A stretch of DNA of 64,000 bases from Cylindrotheca closterium (lineage: Eukaryota > Bacillariophyta > Bacillariophyceae > Bacillariales > Bacillariaceae). The position numbers and the translations under genes were made by a program. The notes beneath the pieces are model-generated. The model worked only from the letters and a program-made list of their open reading frames with translations, ran no database searches and was not told the DNA's origin. Of the stretch, positions 20,338 to 32,371 are shown in pieces. Location of the stretch: NCBI GenBank assembly GCA_933822405.4, contig CAKOGP040002313.1, positions 673,364 through 737,363 on the forward strand, written 5' to 3'. How positions within the stretch are numbered: the stretch's first letter is position 1; every line of letters begins with the position of its first letter.

Positions 20338-21429
20338 TCAGCTTCGTCTTCGTCGGACTGGTACGAAGTCTCGATCAGCTGCGTCTTCTTCCCCAATGAA
20401 ATCATCTTTGTCAGTATCATCCTCGGAATCAGAGATATCCGAACCTTGGGCTTGCAATAAATCCCAAAGCTCGTCATCCTCAGCGAGCCTTGCTTCAATC
20501 TCCGGGCGATTCAGATAGGGGTAATCTCCGACCCATGCTTCAGCATCTGGGATCATGAAATCCGTAAGAGCAGCTAGCGATGTAAACTTTTGTGATGTAC
20601 TCAAAAGAATGGAAAGCACAGGCATTCCAGTTTGAATATCCAAATAATCTTCACTCATTCTAGCGTGGGTCTGTAGCTCTCGTCCCTCACCATCACTCAT
20701 CTTTACGCGAATGAGATAAGGGGTCCCAGAAAATTGTTCCAGTTCATCGGATTCCATTGTGTAATCTTGAAAATCATCCAATTCGTACTCTTCCAACGAC
20801 GATGTGGAATAGACCACACACACATCATCTACTTTTCCAATAAAGAGTGATCCATACAGCCCCTGTTTTTCTTCATCTCTACCCCTCACAATCCAAGGAT
20901 CTACCAATGCTCTACCGCCTAGGAATTCCCAATTACGTTGCCGTGCCTTTAGCTCTGGTGACAAGACCCCCCAAAAGGCAAAGGTTGCTCCGAAAAGTGT
21001 TGCCACAAAGCCTCCCAAGACAAAGCTAAGAAAGTAGGAAAAGAAAACGCCAAGGAATGTAACGATTGAAGCCTCTAGAAACCGGTTGTATCGCTCTCGC
21101 TAAAGACAAGTGTGAAGAAAATCGGTGCATTAGTATGTTGAGAACGAGATTCAAGTGGCGTTGTCAAGAGTTTGAATGCATACTTTTGTTCTACCCCAAT
21201 AGGTTGCATACTGAGACCCCGATGGCGGTCCAATAACAAGATAATCTTCTAATTCATCCACCGGCAATGGGACCAAGGCCATGTTGAGGGCTATATTGTG
21301 CACAATGTTCACGTCCGTAGTTTGACGATTGTTCTTCATCACAAAAGGGGATGGTAATTGGAACGAAAGACCCGATTCAACAAAAGTTTCCAAAGCTAGC
21401 AACTTCAGTAAGATGGAAGTAGATTGCAT
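20338..21429 (-). CDS. Plastid membrane protein of unknown function
   Basis: Exons 21429-21184 and 21099-20338 (84-nt intron, phase 0, joining WGRTK to RERYNRFLEA) encode 335 residues. The ATG at 21429 gives a signal peptide followed by SGLSFQLPS, a likely plastid-import context; an upstream in-frame ATG at 21564 would mask it. A hydrophobic hairpin or long helix lies at about 91-127, followed by a soluble domain with a conserved-looking segment (NWEFLGGRALVDPW) and an acidic tail (SDSEDDTDKDD) ending in RRRRS. The 3' end is 36 bp from the convergent glycosyltransferase gene. I do not recognise the family. Confidence 0.75.
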
Positions 21430-21810
21430 TGTACTGCGCTGGTGCGATATTACAGTTTTAAGTTGGGAATAGCGAGAAAAATAGTGACACCATTCAAAGC
21501 ATAGTGCACTCTTTGTTGTTTCGTTTGTTGCGTTCCCCTTTTCGCTTTTTCTCCTTGTCTCCACATACCGTTAGTGAGAGGTGAGGGACAGACGTGTGGC
21601 TGACAGGCTTTCCAGGTTTGAATTCTGTTCTTCAGGTTCCGGTTTTCCGTTGTGTGTCCTCGCATGTTCTGGCACGATCAGACGATAAATAATAGTCGAA
21701 TCCATACCAGTGTCATCCCAAAACCGGTTTCTGTCGTGTAACATCGACGATAATATCGCTACTGTACTGTATTGAAATTCAATATCATTAAAGAAGAGAA
21801 ACACTTGAAA
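21430..21810. other. Divergent spacer, 381 bp
   Basis: The spacer lies between the plastid membrane protein and the coiled-coil membrane protein, which are transcribed apart. A 10-bp palindrome AAACCGGTTT is present at about 21721-21730. Part of it may be 5' UTR or an N-terminal extension of either gene. Confidence 0.4.
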
Positions 21811-22991
21811 ATGCCAGGGTCTAAAGATCAAGTCGATAGAGGTGATACCGAGCTAGGCGATGTTGAGAAGGGTAAAGTTCAGAAGAAGAAAAACCCGAAG
21901 CGGGGAGTCGATATGAGTGGCGATGTATCCACTTTGAAGTCAATCTCTCCCAAAAGCAGTCCAGGAAACTCGTCAACAAGCAAAGGCGGAGATCCATTCA
22001 CCGTTCAAGTGAATCAGCAGAGACGGAGTCGCGGACTCTTGGGCATGACAATGGGGAAATCTGCTCTGCTTTGCGGTACCGGATTGTGCCTTGCTGGAGG
22101 ATTGGCATACTTTGTGATGGAATGGTTCGAAATTCCTGGTCTGAATGCTCAAATCGATCGATTAGAAGGAGAGGTTGACAAATTGTCGGCTGAAAATGAT
22201 AGGTAAGAGGAAGGCAACAGAAAAGAGCCATGCGGTTTTCACTTTTTTAAAAACTAAACTGTACTGTACTTTTCAACTCACCAATCACAAATGGATGCAG
22301 ATTTGGACAATTGAACAACGAGTTGAACGCAACTGTAACTGTACTCCAAAATATTACAGACGATTTAAATCAAACTGCAATCCGATTGGAAGATACCAAC
22401 CAAGAGCTTAGTTCACGAATCATCACTTTGGAAGAACAGAACCAGTTCTTTGTTGAACAGAACGAGCAACTCTCGGGTACTATTGACGACCTGGCGACTA
22501 TCGCAACATATTTGAATGACACGGCACTCAGTGGTCTTGACAATTCCTTGGAGCAGATATCGGGGCTGCTGGCGAATCAAATTATTGCAAATCAAGAGAT
22601 TGTTTTGAGATCCCTTGAATACACCCTCATTCAGCGGGTGGATAACTGGAACTGTGACTACAATACGGTCTATTCGGAAAAGCCTTATGTCGAGGACTAT
22701 AATGCTGTGATTCCAGAGTCGGACTTTGACCAAATCATGGCATATCTAGGCAATCTGGTTCTTGATGAACTATGTCTGAGCCTGGACGATTTCAAGCGGT
22801 ACCTCGAGCAACCAATGTATTCACCCTTGACGAGCATAAAATTGGTTTCTGCAATGAAACTATATACAACTGAAGCCCTGGATTGGTACTTCCCAGAAAG
22901 GAATGAGAGTGGTTTGACGCATGAGCAGTGGTCTGAGGCTTCTTTCGAATGCAAGAACCTTGACCCAACCATTGAGTACAAATTTTCTTAG
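21811..22991 (+). CDS. Type II membrane protein with lumenal coiled coil
   Basis: Exons 21811-22202 and 22301-22991 (98-nt intron joining SAENDR to FGQLNNEL) give 360 residues; an in-frame ATG at 21772 could add 13. The first 80 residues are charged and disordered, one membrane helix follows (about 83-104), then a coiled coil (about 111-190, heptads such as IDRLEGEVDKLSAEND) rich in N-glycosylation sequons, and a C-terminal globular domain of about 160 residues with Cys and Trp. Proteins of this design are frequent in diatoms. The function is unknown; a SNARE-like label from coiled-coil similarity would be unreliable. Confidence 0.8.
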
Positions 22992-23160
22992 TTCATTGTT
23001 GGATATATATGATTCATTTCGTGTTATATTTTGTTACATAATAGCAATAGTATTTTAAAAATGTATTCTTAGTCCTACAGTACATCATTACATGGTACAC
23101 ATATGTGGAAAGATGAAAATTCGCAGTTTGGAAAAAGGAAAAAATGCAAAAGGAGCTGAT

Positions 23161-23246
23161 GCATACTGCAGGGTTCGAACCTGCGCGGACGGAAAGTGTC
23201 CAGTGGGTCTTAAGCCCAACGCCTTAGACCACTCGGCCAAGTATGC
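23161..23246 (-). tRNA. tRNA-Leu (anticodon UAA)
   Basis: On the minus strand the 86-nt sequence has a perfect 7-bp acceptor stem (GCATACT/AGTATGC), anticodon loop CTTAAGA giving UAA, a long variable arm (GGACACTTTCCGTCC) typical of class II tRNAs, and T-arm CAGGTTCGAACCCTG. No intron. The A and B boxes are intact. Confidence 0.95.
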
Positions 23247-23458
23247 TAACATCGAAATTTGTCAAAACTTTGGTACATAAACTGTAGATTAGAGAAGTGC
23301 AAAGATGAAACTAGCACAAACAACGGCCCAGTCAATGAAGTACACAGGGGAAATAGATTATATAGCCAGGTTATTTTTTTATTAAATTCTCAAGGGCATT
23401 GTTATTGCAAAGTGACTGCTGGAGCCAGCAGTTGGTGCTGCAATCTTATTCTTATCTT

Positions 23459-24247
23459 CTAGAGATATCGTTTGGTCTCAAAGAACTTTTTCCAGTACAT
23501 GACTTGTCCCGTCGCCATCCCAATAACCAAAAAGGCCTCTATGTAGGTCCACTTTGCCAATCGATACAAAATGGAACTTGCCAAATCTTCGTAAACAGCC
23601 TCTCGATTGTGGGCATAATCCAAATGATCCAGCATGACCGACCAGTCTTCGTGTATTTTGACAGCTCGATCCACCAACTCATATGCCCGTTTCGTTTCGG
23701 GTCCAATCTCTTCTTCGCCTCTACCACGTGGTAGATCACCAACACGAATATTAAACCCAACATCAAAAGAATTGTCATCGTCGTCCCGAGCATTGTTGCG
23801 AAAACAAAGACTGTAGTGTGTGGATCGGAGGTCACTTTTCAATAGGAAGTGTCCTGCCAGGGCTTCTTTTTTCGGCTCATATACAATATTACCTTTTGGT
23901 AATTCTGTAATCGTTGCTGTAAAATCTTTTGGGGATACATCATTGTCTTCCACTTGAAAACTTCCACTGCGACATGGTGGTTTGTGAGAAAGGATATCAG
24001 AGAGCAACAGTGAGAAAGTTGTACACATCACTGAAAAATGCAATACCGGCAGAGCCTTCATTTCTTTCTGAGACAATAATAGATGTAAAACTTACCCAAT
24101 GATTGATAACTTCCCTCTTGGGATTAAAATTACAAAGCAATCTTCGTTTTCGGGTTGCAAAGTTACTACGTATGAAAATGCATCGCAAGGACTAAGAATT
24201 GCCCCAAGAATCAGGAGCAGCGCCATTTTGGAGATTGAAGAAACCAT
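23459..24247 (-). CDS. p24/TMED-family GOLD-domain cargo receptor
   Basis: Exon 1 (24247-24096) and exon 2 (23966-23459) flank a 129-nt intron; the product has 219 residues. The first exon gives a signal peptide (ALLLILGAILSPCDAF) and the first GOLD strand with the conserved Cys (NEDCFVI); the junction LSIIG/GSFQVEDND restores the domain. The second Cys sits in YSLCFRNNA, forming the usual GOLD disulfide. A coiled stalk, a membrane helix and the short tail KKFFETKRYL with a diphenylalanine and basic residues match p24 proteins, which cycle between ER and Golgi in COPI/COPII vesicles. An alternative start lies at 24226. Confidence 0.9.
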
Positions 24248-24519
24248 TTTGCTCGTTTGTCAATATAACGACAAGCTGGATCTAAGCAATGAGGTTGCAA
24301 TTTTCAAAGCAGTAAGCCGCCGATGTTGGGTGTGATGAAGCAGTCAACAAATAAAGCATAGAATCAAACGAGTCAAATACCTGAAAGAACTGTTGCACAA
24401 AATGCAAGAAAAAACAAGACTCAGAACTCGAGCTCTCTTTAGGTCTTATTTTCTTTCGTATTGTAGTATTTCTACCCATCTTGCTCTTTCACCGTTAAGA
24501 TCTACTGGCAACATTGACC

Positions 24520-25752
24520 ATGGTTCATGATCCTAGAATCACAACGTTGCTGAGTCGCCTTGGAGGACTATACAGAGACCCTGCTCGAGTGGACCGAGAT
24601 GCCAGCAGTCTTTTGAAGAGTTCCTTAGGTGTTCATCTCATTCCTGGAATTGCCCCATTGGTGGAAAATAATGGTGACACGTCCAATTGTCTAGTGCTAC
24701 AAGGAACGATAGCTATTGTATTTCGAGGGACAACCTACCAACTCTTGGTGGACATATTCTTGCCTCCTGGATATCCGCGACGCCCTCCTGTTTCCTATGT
24801 TCGTTTGGCGCCGAATATGTATCTTAAGGAAAACCATCCTCATGTAGGCAGTGACGGAATGGTATATCTTCCTTATACCCACGAATGGAACCCTCGGACT
24901 CACAGTCTCATTGAAAAGATAGTGGCAATGAGTAGTGTATTCTCAGCAGACCCACCAGTATTTTCCAGGTCGACACCCGCCCCAGCACCTGCCCCTGCGC
25001 CCGCTCCTCCGCCATCTCCACCACCGCCACTGGCATACAATGCACCAATGACAAATACCTACAATCCCTCTGGTAATTACGTTTCGCCATCCACATCACG
25101 GCAGCAAGACTTGGAATCGGAACGGTACATGCAAGAGCAAATGGATCTGATTGCTGCCCAAGAAGCCTCCGAAAAGGAACAAGCGATCGAGGCTGCGAAA
25201 AGGGCAGAGCAAAATCGTCTACAACAGATCGCCGCTCAACAGCAATGGGAAGAAAAGAAGACCGAGGATTTGAGACAGCGATTGAACCAAAAGATTCAAG
25301 CGCATATGGTAAATCTTGCCCATGAGACAAAAACAAGTGTACAATCCGATTGGCAAGATGAGGAAAAGCTAAAGAAATCCAAAGACACTATAGAGAGTCA
25401 GTTGAAACAGTTGGGGACTGCAGATGAGCAACTGACGGCGGCCATTGCTACGATTGATGCCAAGACGGCAGAGGTCAAGGATTTTCTTGAGGTGAATGGA
25501 GAATCAAAGGAAGAGGAAATTAGCGTAGATGACATGTGTCAACCAGTATCGAAGCTTCATGCTCAAATGTTGGAGTTGTCAGCAGAGAATGCAGCTTTGA
25601 CGGACGCTTTGTACTTTGTGGATCGCGCGATGTACATGGGTCAAATGGACTGCACAACTCATCTCAAATCAGTCCGAAAACTAGCGAAACGCCAGTTTTT
25701 GATTCGCGCCCTTTTGATCAAGATCAATAAGGTTGTATCCAAGAAACATTAA
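24520..25752 (+). CDS. TSG101: ESCRT-I subunit TSG101/Vps23
   Basis: A single exon encodes 410 residues. The UEV domain (about 5-145) is an E2 ubiquitin-conjugase fold without the catalytic Cys: LVLQGTIAIVFRGTTYQL, FLPPGYPRRPPVSYVR, then HPHVGSDGMVYLPYTHEW. A Pro-rich linker (APAPAPAPAP) follows, then a long coiled coil (about 205-330), and the C-terminal steadiness box (HLKSVRKLAKRQFLIRAL). This is the complete domain order of TSG101/Vps23, which binds ubiquitinated cargo at endosomes within ESCRT-I. It is divergent from the p24 gene over a 272-bp spacer. Confidence 0.95.
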   Translation: MVHDPRITTLLSRLGGLYRDPARVDRDASSLLKSSLGVHLIPGIAPLVENNGDTSNCLVLQGTIAIVFRGTTYQLLVDIFLPPGYPRRPPVSYVRLAPNMYLKENHPHVGSDGMVYLPYTHEWNPRTHSLIEKIVAMSSVFSADPPVFSRSTPAPAPAPAPAPPPSPPPPLAYNAPMTNTYNPSGNYVSPSTSRQQDLESERYMQEQMDLIAAQEASEKEQAIEAAKRAEQNRLQQIAAQQQWEEKKTEDLRQRLNQKIQAHMVNLAHETKTSVQSDWQDEEKLKKSKDTIESQLKQLGTADEQLTAAIATIDAKTAEVKDFLEVNGESKEEEISVDDMCQPVSKLHAQMLELSAENAALTDALYFVDRAMYMGQMDCTTHLKSVRKLAKRQFLIRALLIKINKVVSKKH

Positions 25753-25935
25753 CTGGGTTGTACTATTAAATCCATGCAGTACTAATAAAAACTATTTTTG
25801 ACAGTCACATGCTCCGATCATGCCGTTTGAACTTATTCTGCCATTAGGTAATGTCAGCGGTTACGTCGAAACTTCGCGCGACACCTTTGAAAAATCGTTC
25901 CGATGTAAGTATTTAAAAATTACGAAGTCCTTGTC

Positions 25936-27907
25936 ATGGATTCTACCTTTTCAAAATCATGGATCCGGGGTGTCAACATCGGTGGGTGGCTGCTTATGGA
26001 GCGATGGATCACACCGTACATGTTTGCGATTACAGACTGCCATACCACAGGAGAGTCACTGTGCTTTTATCCAGGTCAAATTTCTGCTCCACCAACCACG
26101 AGTCCCCATCATCAATACTGTGACCTCTTTCACTGCGAGCCTCATTTGATCGAAAGCGTTAGTGGAAAAAAGGATTTTCCAGCGGATGAGTACACCTTGT
26201 CACAAAGTTTTGATAGCAAGGACATTGCCGAGAAGTATTTTTCATATCACTTTGACAACTTTGTGGGGAAGAATGATGTGATTGCTCTGAATGATGCCGG
26301 CGTCACTCATGTCAAGGTCCCTATGCCCCACTGGATCAAAAGGGAAACCAAGGATGATCCTTGGGTTGGAGGACGATGGCTTTATTTTATTCGCTTTGTA
26401 GGTTGGTGTCGGGAATACGGGATCGAGGTGTGGGTGGATATACAAACTGCACCTGGATCTCAGAATGGATTCGACCACTCTGGACAACTTCTTGCCCAGC
26501 CAACTTGCGAACATTGGAGTTCATCAGCCGAGAATGTAGAGCGCAGCTTACACGCCGTCAACGAAATTGCTCAGGGTATTATGAATGACAGCCTCAGGGA
26601 TGTTGTCACTGGGTTTGGCATCCTTCACGAACCGTTCTCCGATTGCGATGTTTATGTCATCCGAGATTTCAGCAACATGGCATTTGAGAGTGTCCGTAGC
26701 ATCATGGGCAGTGATACTCATGTTTTCATGGGAGATAGCTTCGATGCTGCAGAGTGGAACTCTGGATGGTGGACGGATCCTGGGCATTCGCACACCTACC
26801 TCGATAGTCACTACTTTCATGGTACGACATTATGGTCTCACAAGGTGTATCCATGCATATTGCTTGTCTTGGCCCTCACGAATCTTTAGTGTTTGGTGAA
26901 CGGAATCGCGCCCTATCACCAAAGCAGCATATCGCACTTCTCTGCACAAGAAATGCTCGAGACACTTCATCCTGCTGTTACGAAGATGCACCAACGAACC
27001 AAATACCATCTCGCGGAATCAGCCGAATAGTTGGAAAATGGACTGCCGCCTTTGATACACTCACAGCTTTAAAGTTGAAGGATGTGATGGCTAACATCCA
27101 GCAGCATGGCGAAGCACTGGAATTCAACCGCACGATAACTGAAGGTAGAATGCGGTTCCTCAGCAATTTTGTGCATGCACAAATGGTAAGGAACTTGATG
27201 TAAACGTCTCGTTCGTTGTTAGCTGTTTTCAATTCTCATGTGAACAAATGAAGGTGACATATGAATCCATGAACTCGGGTGTCTCCAGTGGATGGTTTTT
27301 TCATACGCTGAAGACGGAGGGTGGAGCTTTTCTTGAATGGAACTTCTTGTACGGCATCAAGCAAGGGTGGATCCAGAATTTGCCGCCGAGAGAGAGGAGT
27401 GCAGAATCCATGTATGGCTCTTGTGAAAGCATCGCAACAAAGACGTCAGATGACACATCGATTGTACATGAATTCCCCGATCCGAACCAGAAGAGTGTTG
27501 AGTTGTGGTTAGGAGATGAATTTGACGACGACTATGTGATATCTCACGCTGCGAGTATTGATGCAAATGGCCACACCATTGCACCTGAGAACACCGTAGA
27601 AAAGGATTTCAATTTAGCTGGTGGCTCCAATGGCCAAACAATTGCACCTGAGAGCATAGTAGAAGAGGATTTCAATTTAGCTGGTGGCTCTGAAGCCTTA
27701 TCGGTTGGCCAAAGTGAGGTCGTTGAAGCAAAGAGAAGTGGGGGTGCATTTCCACTTTTCGTAATGGTACTATTTTGCTACGGAATCTGGAAGGTTTTCT
27801 TTGCTCAGGGTCAGTCTCCGTTGGGAGGATTCCGAAACCAGCATCAATACACAGATCTTGAAGGCAGCTTGGGTCGTTCCACCGAGCTACAGGTCCGTAG
27901 CTTTTAG
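25936..27907 (+). CDS. Membrane-anchored GH5 exo-beta-glucanase-like protein
   Basis: Three exons (25936-26821, 26890-27185, 27254-27907; both introns 68 nt) give 611 residues. Family features in order: SWIRGVNIGGWLLMERW, the acid/base glutamate region GILHEPFSD (Glu232, with His where Asn is usual in the NEP motif), SHYFHVF, SPKQH, and the nucleophile region GWFFHTLKTEGGA (Glu416). Two 21-residue repeats (APENTVEKDFNLAGGS and APESIVEEDFNLAGGS) precede a C-terminal transmembrane helix at about 559-578 and a short tail. GH5 exoglucanases cleave beta-1,3-glucans; in a diatom the natural candidate is chrysolaminarin or wall glucan. No signal peptide is obvious at the chosen start, so an upstream exon is possible. 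Confidence 0.85.
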
Positions 27908-27993
27908 AAAGTTGAATACTGTACAGATTATTTTAATATACAGTTCGCGAAAAAATGATACAAAGTGAGCAAGGTAGCAAGGTTCCAGTCGGG

Positions 27994-30868
27994 CTATTTC
28001 ACAGCTAGTCGAGGATCGCGTTCGTTTACTCCTTCAAAAGCAGCTTTCCTCGCCAGTGTCACAGCCGCTTCCGTTGCTTTCGGAGTGAGTTGGCCTCCTT
28101 CCGCGTTCGACTTCTCTGACTTCAACTTCTCTCGTGCAATTTCGTAAGCAAGAGCAGCCTTCTCCCTGGTATCAAACACCCCAATGTAACGCGATTTGCC
28201 AGCAAAGTACAGCTGCGCCTGCCATTTCCCTGACGGTCTCATAGTGACTCCACGCAAGATCGCAGCTGCTAGAGCAGCAGCTTTATCATTCTTTCCCCCA
28301 CTTGCAGCATTCACTGCCTGAATTGTAGCAGCAGCTTTTTGGCGCTCCACTTTATCAGTAATTTGAGGTGATTTATTCTTCTTCTTTGGAGGCGATGACT
28401 TCTTCTTTTTCGCAGGTACCTTTTGAATAGGAGTTGATAGCGGTCGCTTAGTACCTGGTTTTGGTGCCTTTGGCAGTTTCTTTGGCAGCTTTCCCTTCGG
28501 TGGGGGATGTTGAGCCCCATACAAGGGCATGTGCGCCCGTGGTGGCGGGTGATGATGTGGTGGATAATGCCCGTAATGAGGATGCATGTGGTGTGGTGGA
28601 ACTCCTGGATGATGATAATGTCCAGGAGGTGGAGGGTAGGGTGGCGGAGGATAATTCGGATCATTTGGTCCCATCGGATAGGGTGGCCTTGGTCCATGTG
28701 GTGGTCTGTTCGGTGATCCTGATGTTTTTCCACGCTGAGGAGGCGGAGGACCTCCCACTACAACCCTCATATTTCCACCATGCGGCATACCAGGAGGCAT
28801 ATAATAGCCACCTGGGTGTGCTTCGTACGGATGCGGTAACGGGTATGGAGGCCTTGGAGGATGTAGACTGCCTTGTTTCATGGGCTTTTTCATACCATCA
28901 CTACTTTGTTCGTCTTTTCGCTTGTCCCCAGACTTGTCACTCGTCGCCTTCTCCTTTGCATAACTAGCCTTTGCTACATCTTCCGGATGCATTCTGTATA
29001 CTTCTGTGGGGTCGCCGTGATCCCGAGAATGGGTCTTTCTGGCTAGTCTTGCTCCTTTCCCGTGATTGTCCTGTCCCCCAATGATCGGTAATTGGAGAGA
29101 TGGTAGATTCTCATCACCGCTTCCACTCTTTGGAGGTCGGAAAACATCAGTGCCCTCTGATCCAGATACAGTGACTGGGCGATCTCCAGCAGCAGCCCGG
29201 CTTGGCGTATTTGAGGCGAGTTGGAGCAGTACACTCAAATCTTCGTCTTCCATAAGATCACGTTCCGCTAGGTGCACAGCATCCAAACTTGGATCTCTGT
29301 TTGCCGAGCGAACGATCCCGCGGGCCTTGAGCCCCTTTGCTGGTGAGTCTCCAAGGAATGATAGGCTTTGAGGTCTCCCTTCTGGAGACGCAAACATGTC
29401 CCGGTAATTTATGGCTGGTGGAGTGTGTGAAGTCCCATTCTTTGTCTTGGAAGATGCCAATGGCGAAATACAGATGATATTAGAATATCCCCGACTTCCG
29501 CGCTTCGCATTATCTCCAGGCTTTGGTGAAATGGTATAGTCTCCACTTCGCGGCAATCCAGCAACATCAGAAAAGAAAAACGAGGTGCTAACAGTGGGAG
29601 TCCTTGGTGTTCGAGGGGCTCCCCTTGGAGTGTTCAACATTGATGCGAATCCTCCTGGAGAAAACAGTCCATTCGAAGTTGGAGATTGCAACCATGCAAG
29701 AACATTAGAGCTGTCGAACGATGATGAGTTCGGATGCTTTCCATAATCAGCTGCAAAGTCGGTAGGAGTGGCAATAAATCGATCCCTATCTTCCCTCTTT
29801 GGTGTTCTTGGCGATTTCGGCGTCTTGGGAGATCTCATCGGAGCTGGCTTGCAATCTTCATCCATCTTGTCCTTCTTTGAATCTTTTCCCATTTCAGTGG
29901 TATCAAAAGACCCAGCTTCTTGTAGCGCACGGTATGAGGGAGTTCCAGGTTGTGGTGACAGGAAGAAACCACCCGGCGATCTCAATGTTCCGTCATCCAA
30001 ATTGGGCAAAGTCTGAAAGTTTCCCCTTGTGGGAGTTCTCGTTGGCGTCTGGTTATGTAAAAAAGAAAGATGGATACGATTAGCACAGTGAAATGAATGG
30101 CGAAGGCAAATTGTCTCATTGACTTACCCTAACGACCGCATGTTCCTTCGTAGGAGGCACTGGCGAAAAAGTAACGTTATTCTTCTTCCCTTCTGCTTTT
30201 TCGAACTTTGAAGGCTTGGACTTTGTTGCAGCTGCAACCCCATTCTCAGCACTGTCTCCCAAAGGACTTGTTTGGTTCATGTTTGCATCGCATGATATCG
30301 AAGCGGGTTTGCTTTGTTCTTCGCTGTTTGTTTCTTTCGCATCCTTGGCTTTAGCTTTTGCTGGTCCTTCCTTCTCTTTCTCGACGCTACTGGTAGAACA
30401 TAGTGAAGGCACAGTTTCCAACTCTTCTCGTTTTCTTTGAGGGCTTCGAAAAGTCTTAAACTCTAGAACTGTCGATTCCATTTCTGTACCGGGCCTTCCT
30501 GGCGAACCGCTTCTCCCACCCCTCCTTGACACTGCTCCCCTTCGATTCTTGGCTTCAGGTGTCTCTGCGTTCTCTTCTTCCTGCTTTTTCTTGTCAAATC
30601 GAACATGCTTGTCTTCCGGTGATTCTACACTACTTGTAATTTGAAGCGTTTTCGGATCTGCCTTGACTGGGTCTCTAATGATTGTGGATTCCGCTGGTGT
30701 TACGGTCGCAGGTTTTGATATATTTCGTTTTGACTCGAATGAAGACATATCTTTTGGTTGACCCCGGTCTGAAGAAGCGGGCTTCCGATCGGGTGTTTTG
30801 AAATCATCCATCACGCTTGTGCTGTTTGCCATCTTCGCGGACCCTAAAATGCTGTATGTAAACGACAT
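27994..30868 (-). CDS. AP2-domain protein, probable transcription regulator
   Basis: Exon 1 (30868-30128) and exon 2 (30048-27994) flank a 79-nt intron; the join gives TPTRTPTRGNFQTLPNLDDG and a 931-residue protein (ATG at 30832 is an alternative start). Most of it is disordered: Ser/Pro-rich phosphosite-like SPxxP motifs, then a Pro/His/Tyr-rich stretch (about 640-760). A single AP2-like domain lies near the C-terminus (about 845-893: RGVTMRPSGKWQAQLYF then RYIGVFDTREKAALAYE), preceded by Lys-rich nuclear-localisation-like sequence. AP2 domains bind DNA. The 1.5-kb non-coding upstream block is long for this genome and fits a regulated gene. Confidence 0.87.
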
Positions 30869-32371
30869 CAAGAACTCAAGTGAGAATCAGGACATGACGT
30901 GAGAACCCGAGACCAATCTCTAGGAGAACCAATCAAGAGAAGCGATAAGTGTGCTCAGAATGAATCACGCGAAATCCATACTCATACAATGTGAGTATTC
31001 TTCCATGTGTATCACTTCCAGCACACAGGCAACCGGTATGTTTGTGAAATACATGTATTGCGAGTCTTCCATGTGAATTCCTCGACGAGACCGCGCTGAA
31101 GGTTGTGTAGATAGAACGGGACCAGAGCCGTAACGTATGAGTTTCCAACACATCCTCTCCAAAAGAAGACTGGAGTTGTCACACATCGAAAACAGCTGAT
31201 TCCGCCATGTCCTTGGACATTCGAGCAACAGCCCCATCCCCCAAACCAGTTGTTGTCGTGTGGGCCATGACCAGTGGACTCCGCTGTCTCCCTCCCACCA
31301 AAGTCAGAGCGTTTTGATTCAACTTACACTGTTGTCGTTTGCAGTAGCTTTCTACCTGGTAACAGCGATAACCTTTATCGCTAACTAATACGATTGAAAC
31401 TGACAATGAAAGGCGAGCTGCTTTTCGACTACAAAACAGGTCTCGTCTAGGTTGCGACTTGGATTGGCAAGTCAAGTTTTAGATCTTCAGAAACGTTGAC
31501 AATGATGCAACCTGTAATGCTGCTTCTTGCCCCCTAATGGCGACTTCTTCGTGCTCTCCCTGTCAAAATATCATCCCCGCGCCCAAGATAATTGTTGGTA
31601 CGGAACCTACGTTCTTGACTACTGACGAGGGCGCGCTTTCAATTCTGGTTTTTACTTAGAAGAATTCAAATAGACTCGTTAAATGAACATTCGCTGAGAA
31701 ACGGTCCAACGGACCGATTTTGGCGCGAAGGACTTCCGGGTTGCCGTAATTTTGCCGAGACAGAACCCATGCTTCTCATCGAAAAGTTAGAAGTTGGGCG
31801 ATGCATCCGTACACGTACCAGGCACAGAACAGTAGCAATTTACTCGTATTTCGTATTTACCTTTGTTCAAGAGTCCATCAATCATCCAGCTGATTTTGCT
31901 AGTATAGTAGGTAAATTGGAAGTCCAGATCATCTCGGTGTTTAAACTTTCACTGGTTAGATTGAGTAAATTTGTAATTATTATCCCCCTGTTGACATTTT
32001 CCCTAAAGTAGTCACCAAATTCTTTCCTACTACTGTACGGAACAGCGGCAGCTAGTAGAGGATTAGCTACGTATGCCCTTCAGCTCAATTTTTGGTCATC
32101 CATGCTGCAGGTATGGTAGACGAGGAAACGATGTGCAGAAGAAAAAATGGATTCTATCCCACAGTCGAGGACAATTAATGAGAGTATTGACCAGCCACGC
32201 ACAGCCATCCCAATGAACAACCTAGCTACTTGGTGATATTGAAGAATGGCACAATAGTCCTAGAATATAAGCGTCATTCATTTTTTAAACAACGATGACG
32301 TTAAAAACCAATAGCAGAACTCAACAGCAGTTGGCAGTAGTGGCGAAAGCGGGGAATGAGAGATTTTCTCC
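30869..32371. other. Long non-coding stretch, about 1.5 kb
   Basis: This block is upstream of the AP2-domain gene and downstream of the IscU-like gene. I find no convincing gene on either strand. It contains a 6-bp-stem hairpin (CGGTCC AAC GGACCG, 31702-31716) immediately followed by TTTTGGCGCGAA (31718-31729), which matches the E2F/DP consensus TTTSSCGC. Two related segments with TTCCATGTG occur near 30990 and 31060. Confidence 0.5.
31718..31729 (+). promoter_or_regulatory. Candidate E2F/DP binding site
   Basis: TTTTGGCGCGAA fits the E2F consensus TTTGGCGC. It is next to a short inverted repeat and is about 850 bp upstream of the AP2-domain gene. A 10-bp match alone is weak evidence. Confidence 0.3.

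Noticed and set aside
21811..22991. Labeling the coiled-coil type II protein as a t-SNARE
   Set aside because: It has one N-terminal membrane helix and a lumenal coiled coil, the opposite of SNARE topology, and no ionic zero-layer Gln or Arg could be placed.
28461..28967. Rightward open frame opposite the Pro/His-rich part of the AP2 gene
   Set aside because: Low-complexity complement of a repeat-rich coding region.
30933..31475. Overlapping short leftward frames upstream of the AP2 gene
   Set aside because: Several frames overlap without splice sites or conserved motifs; better read as non-coding regulatory DNA.
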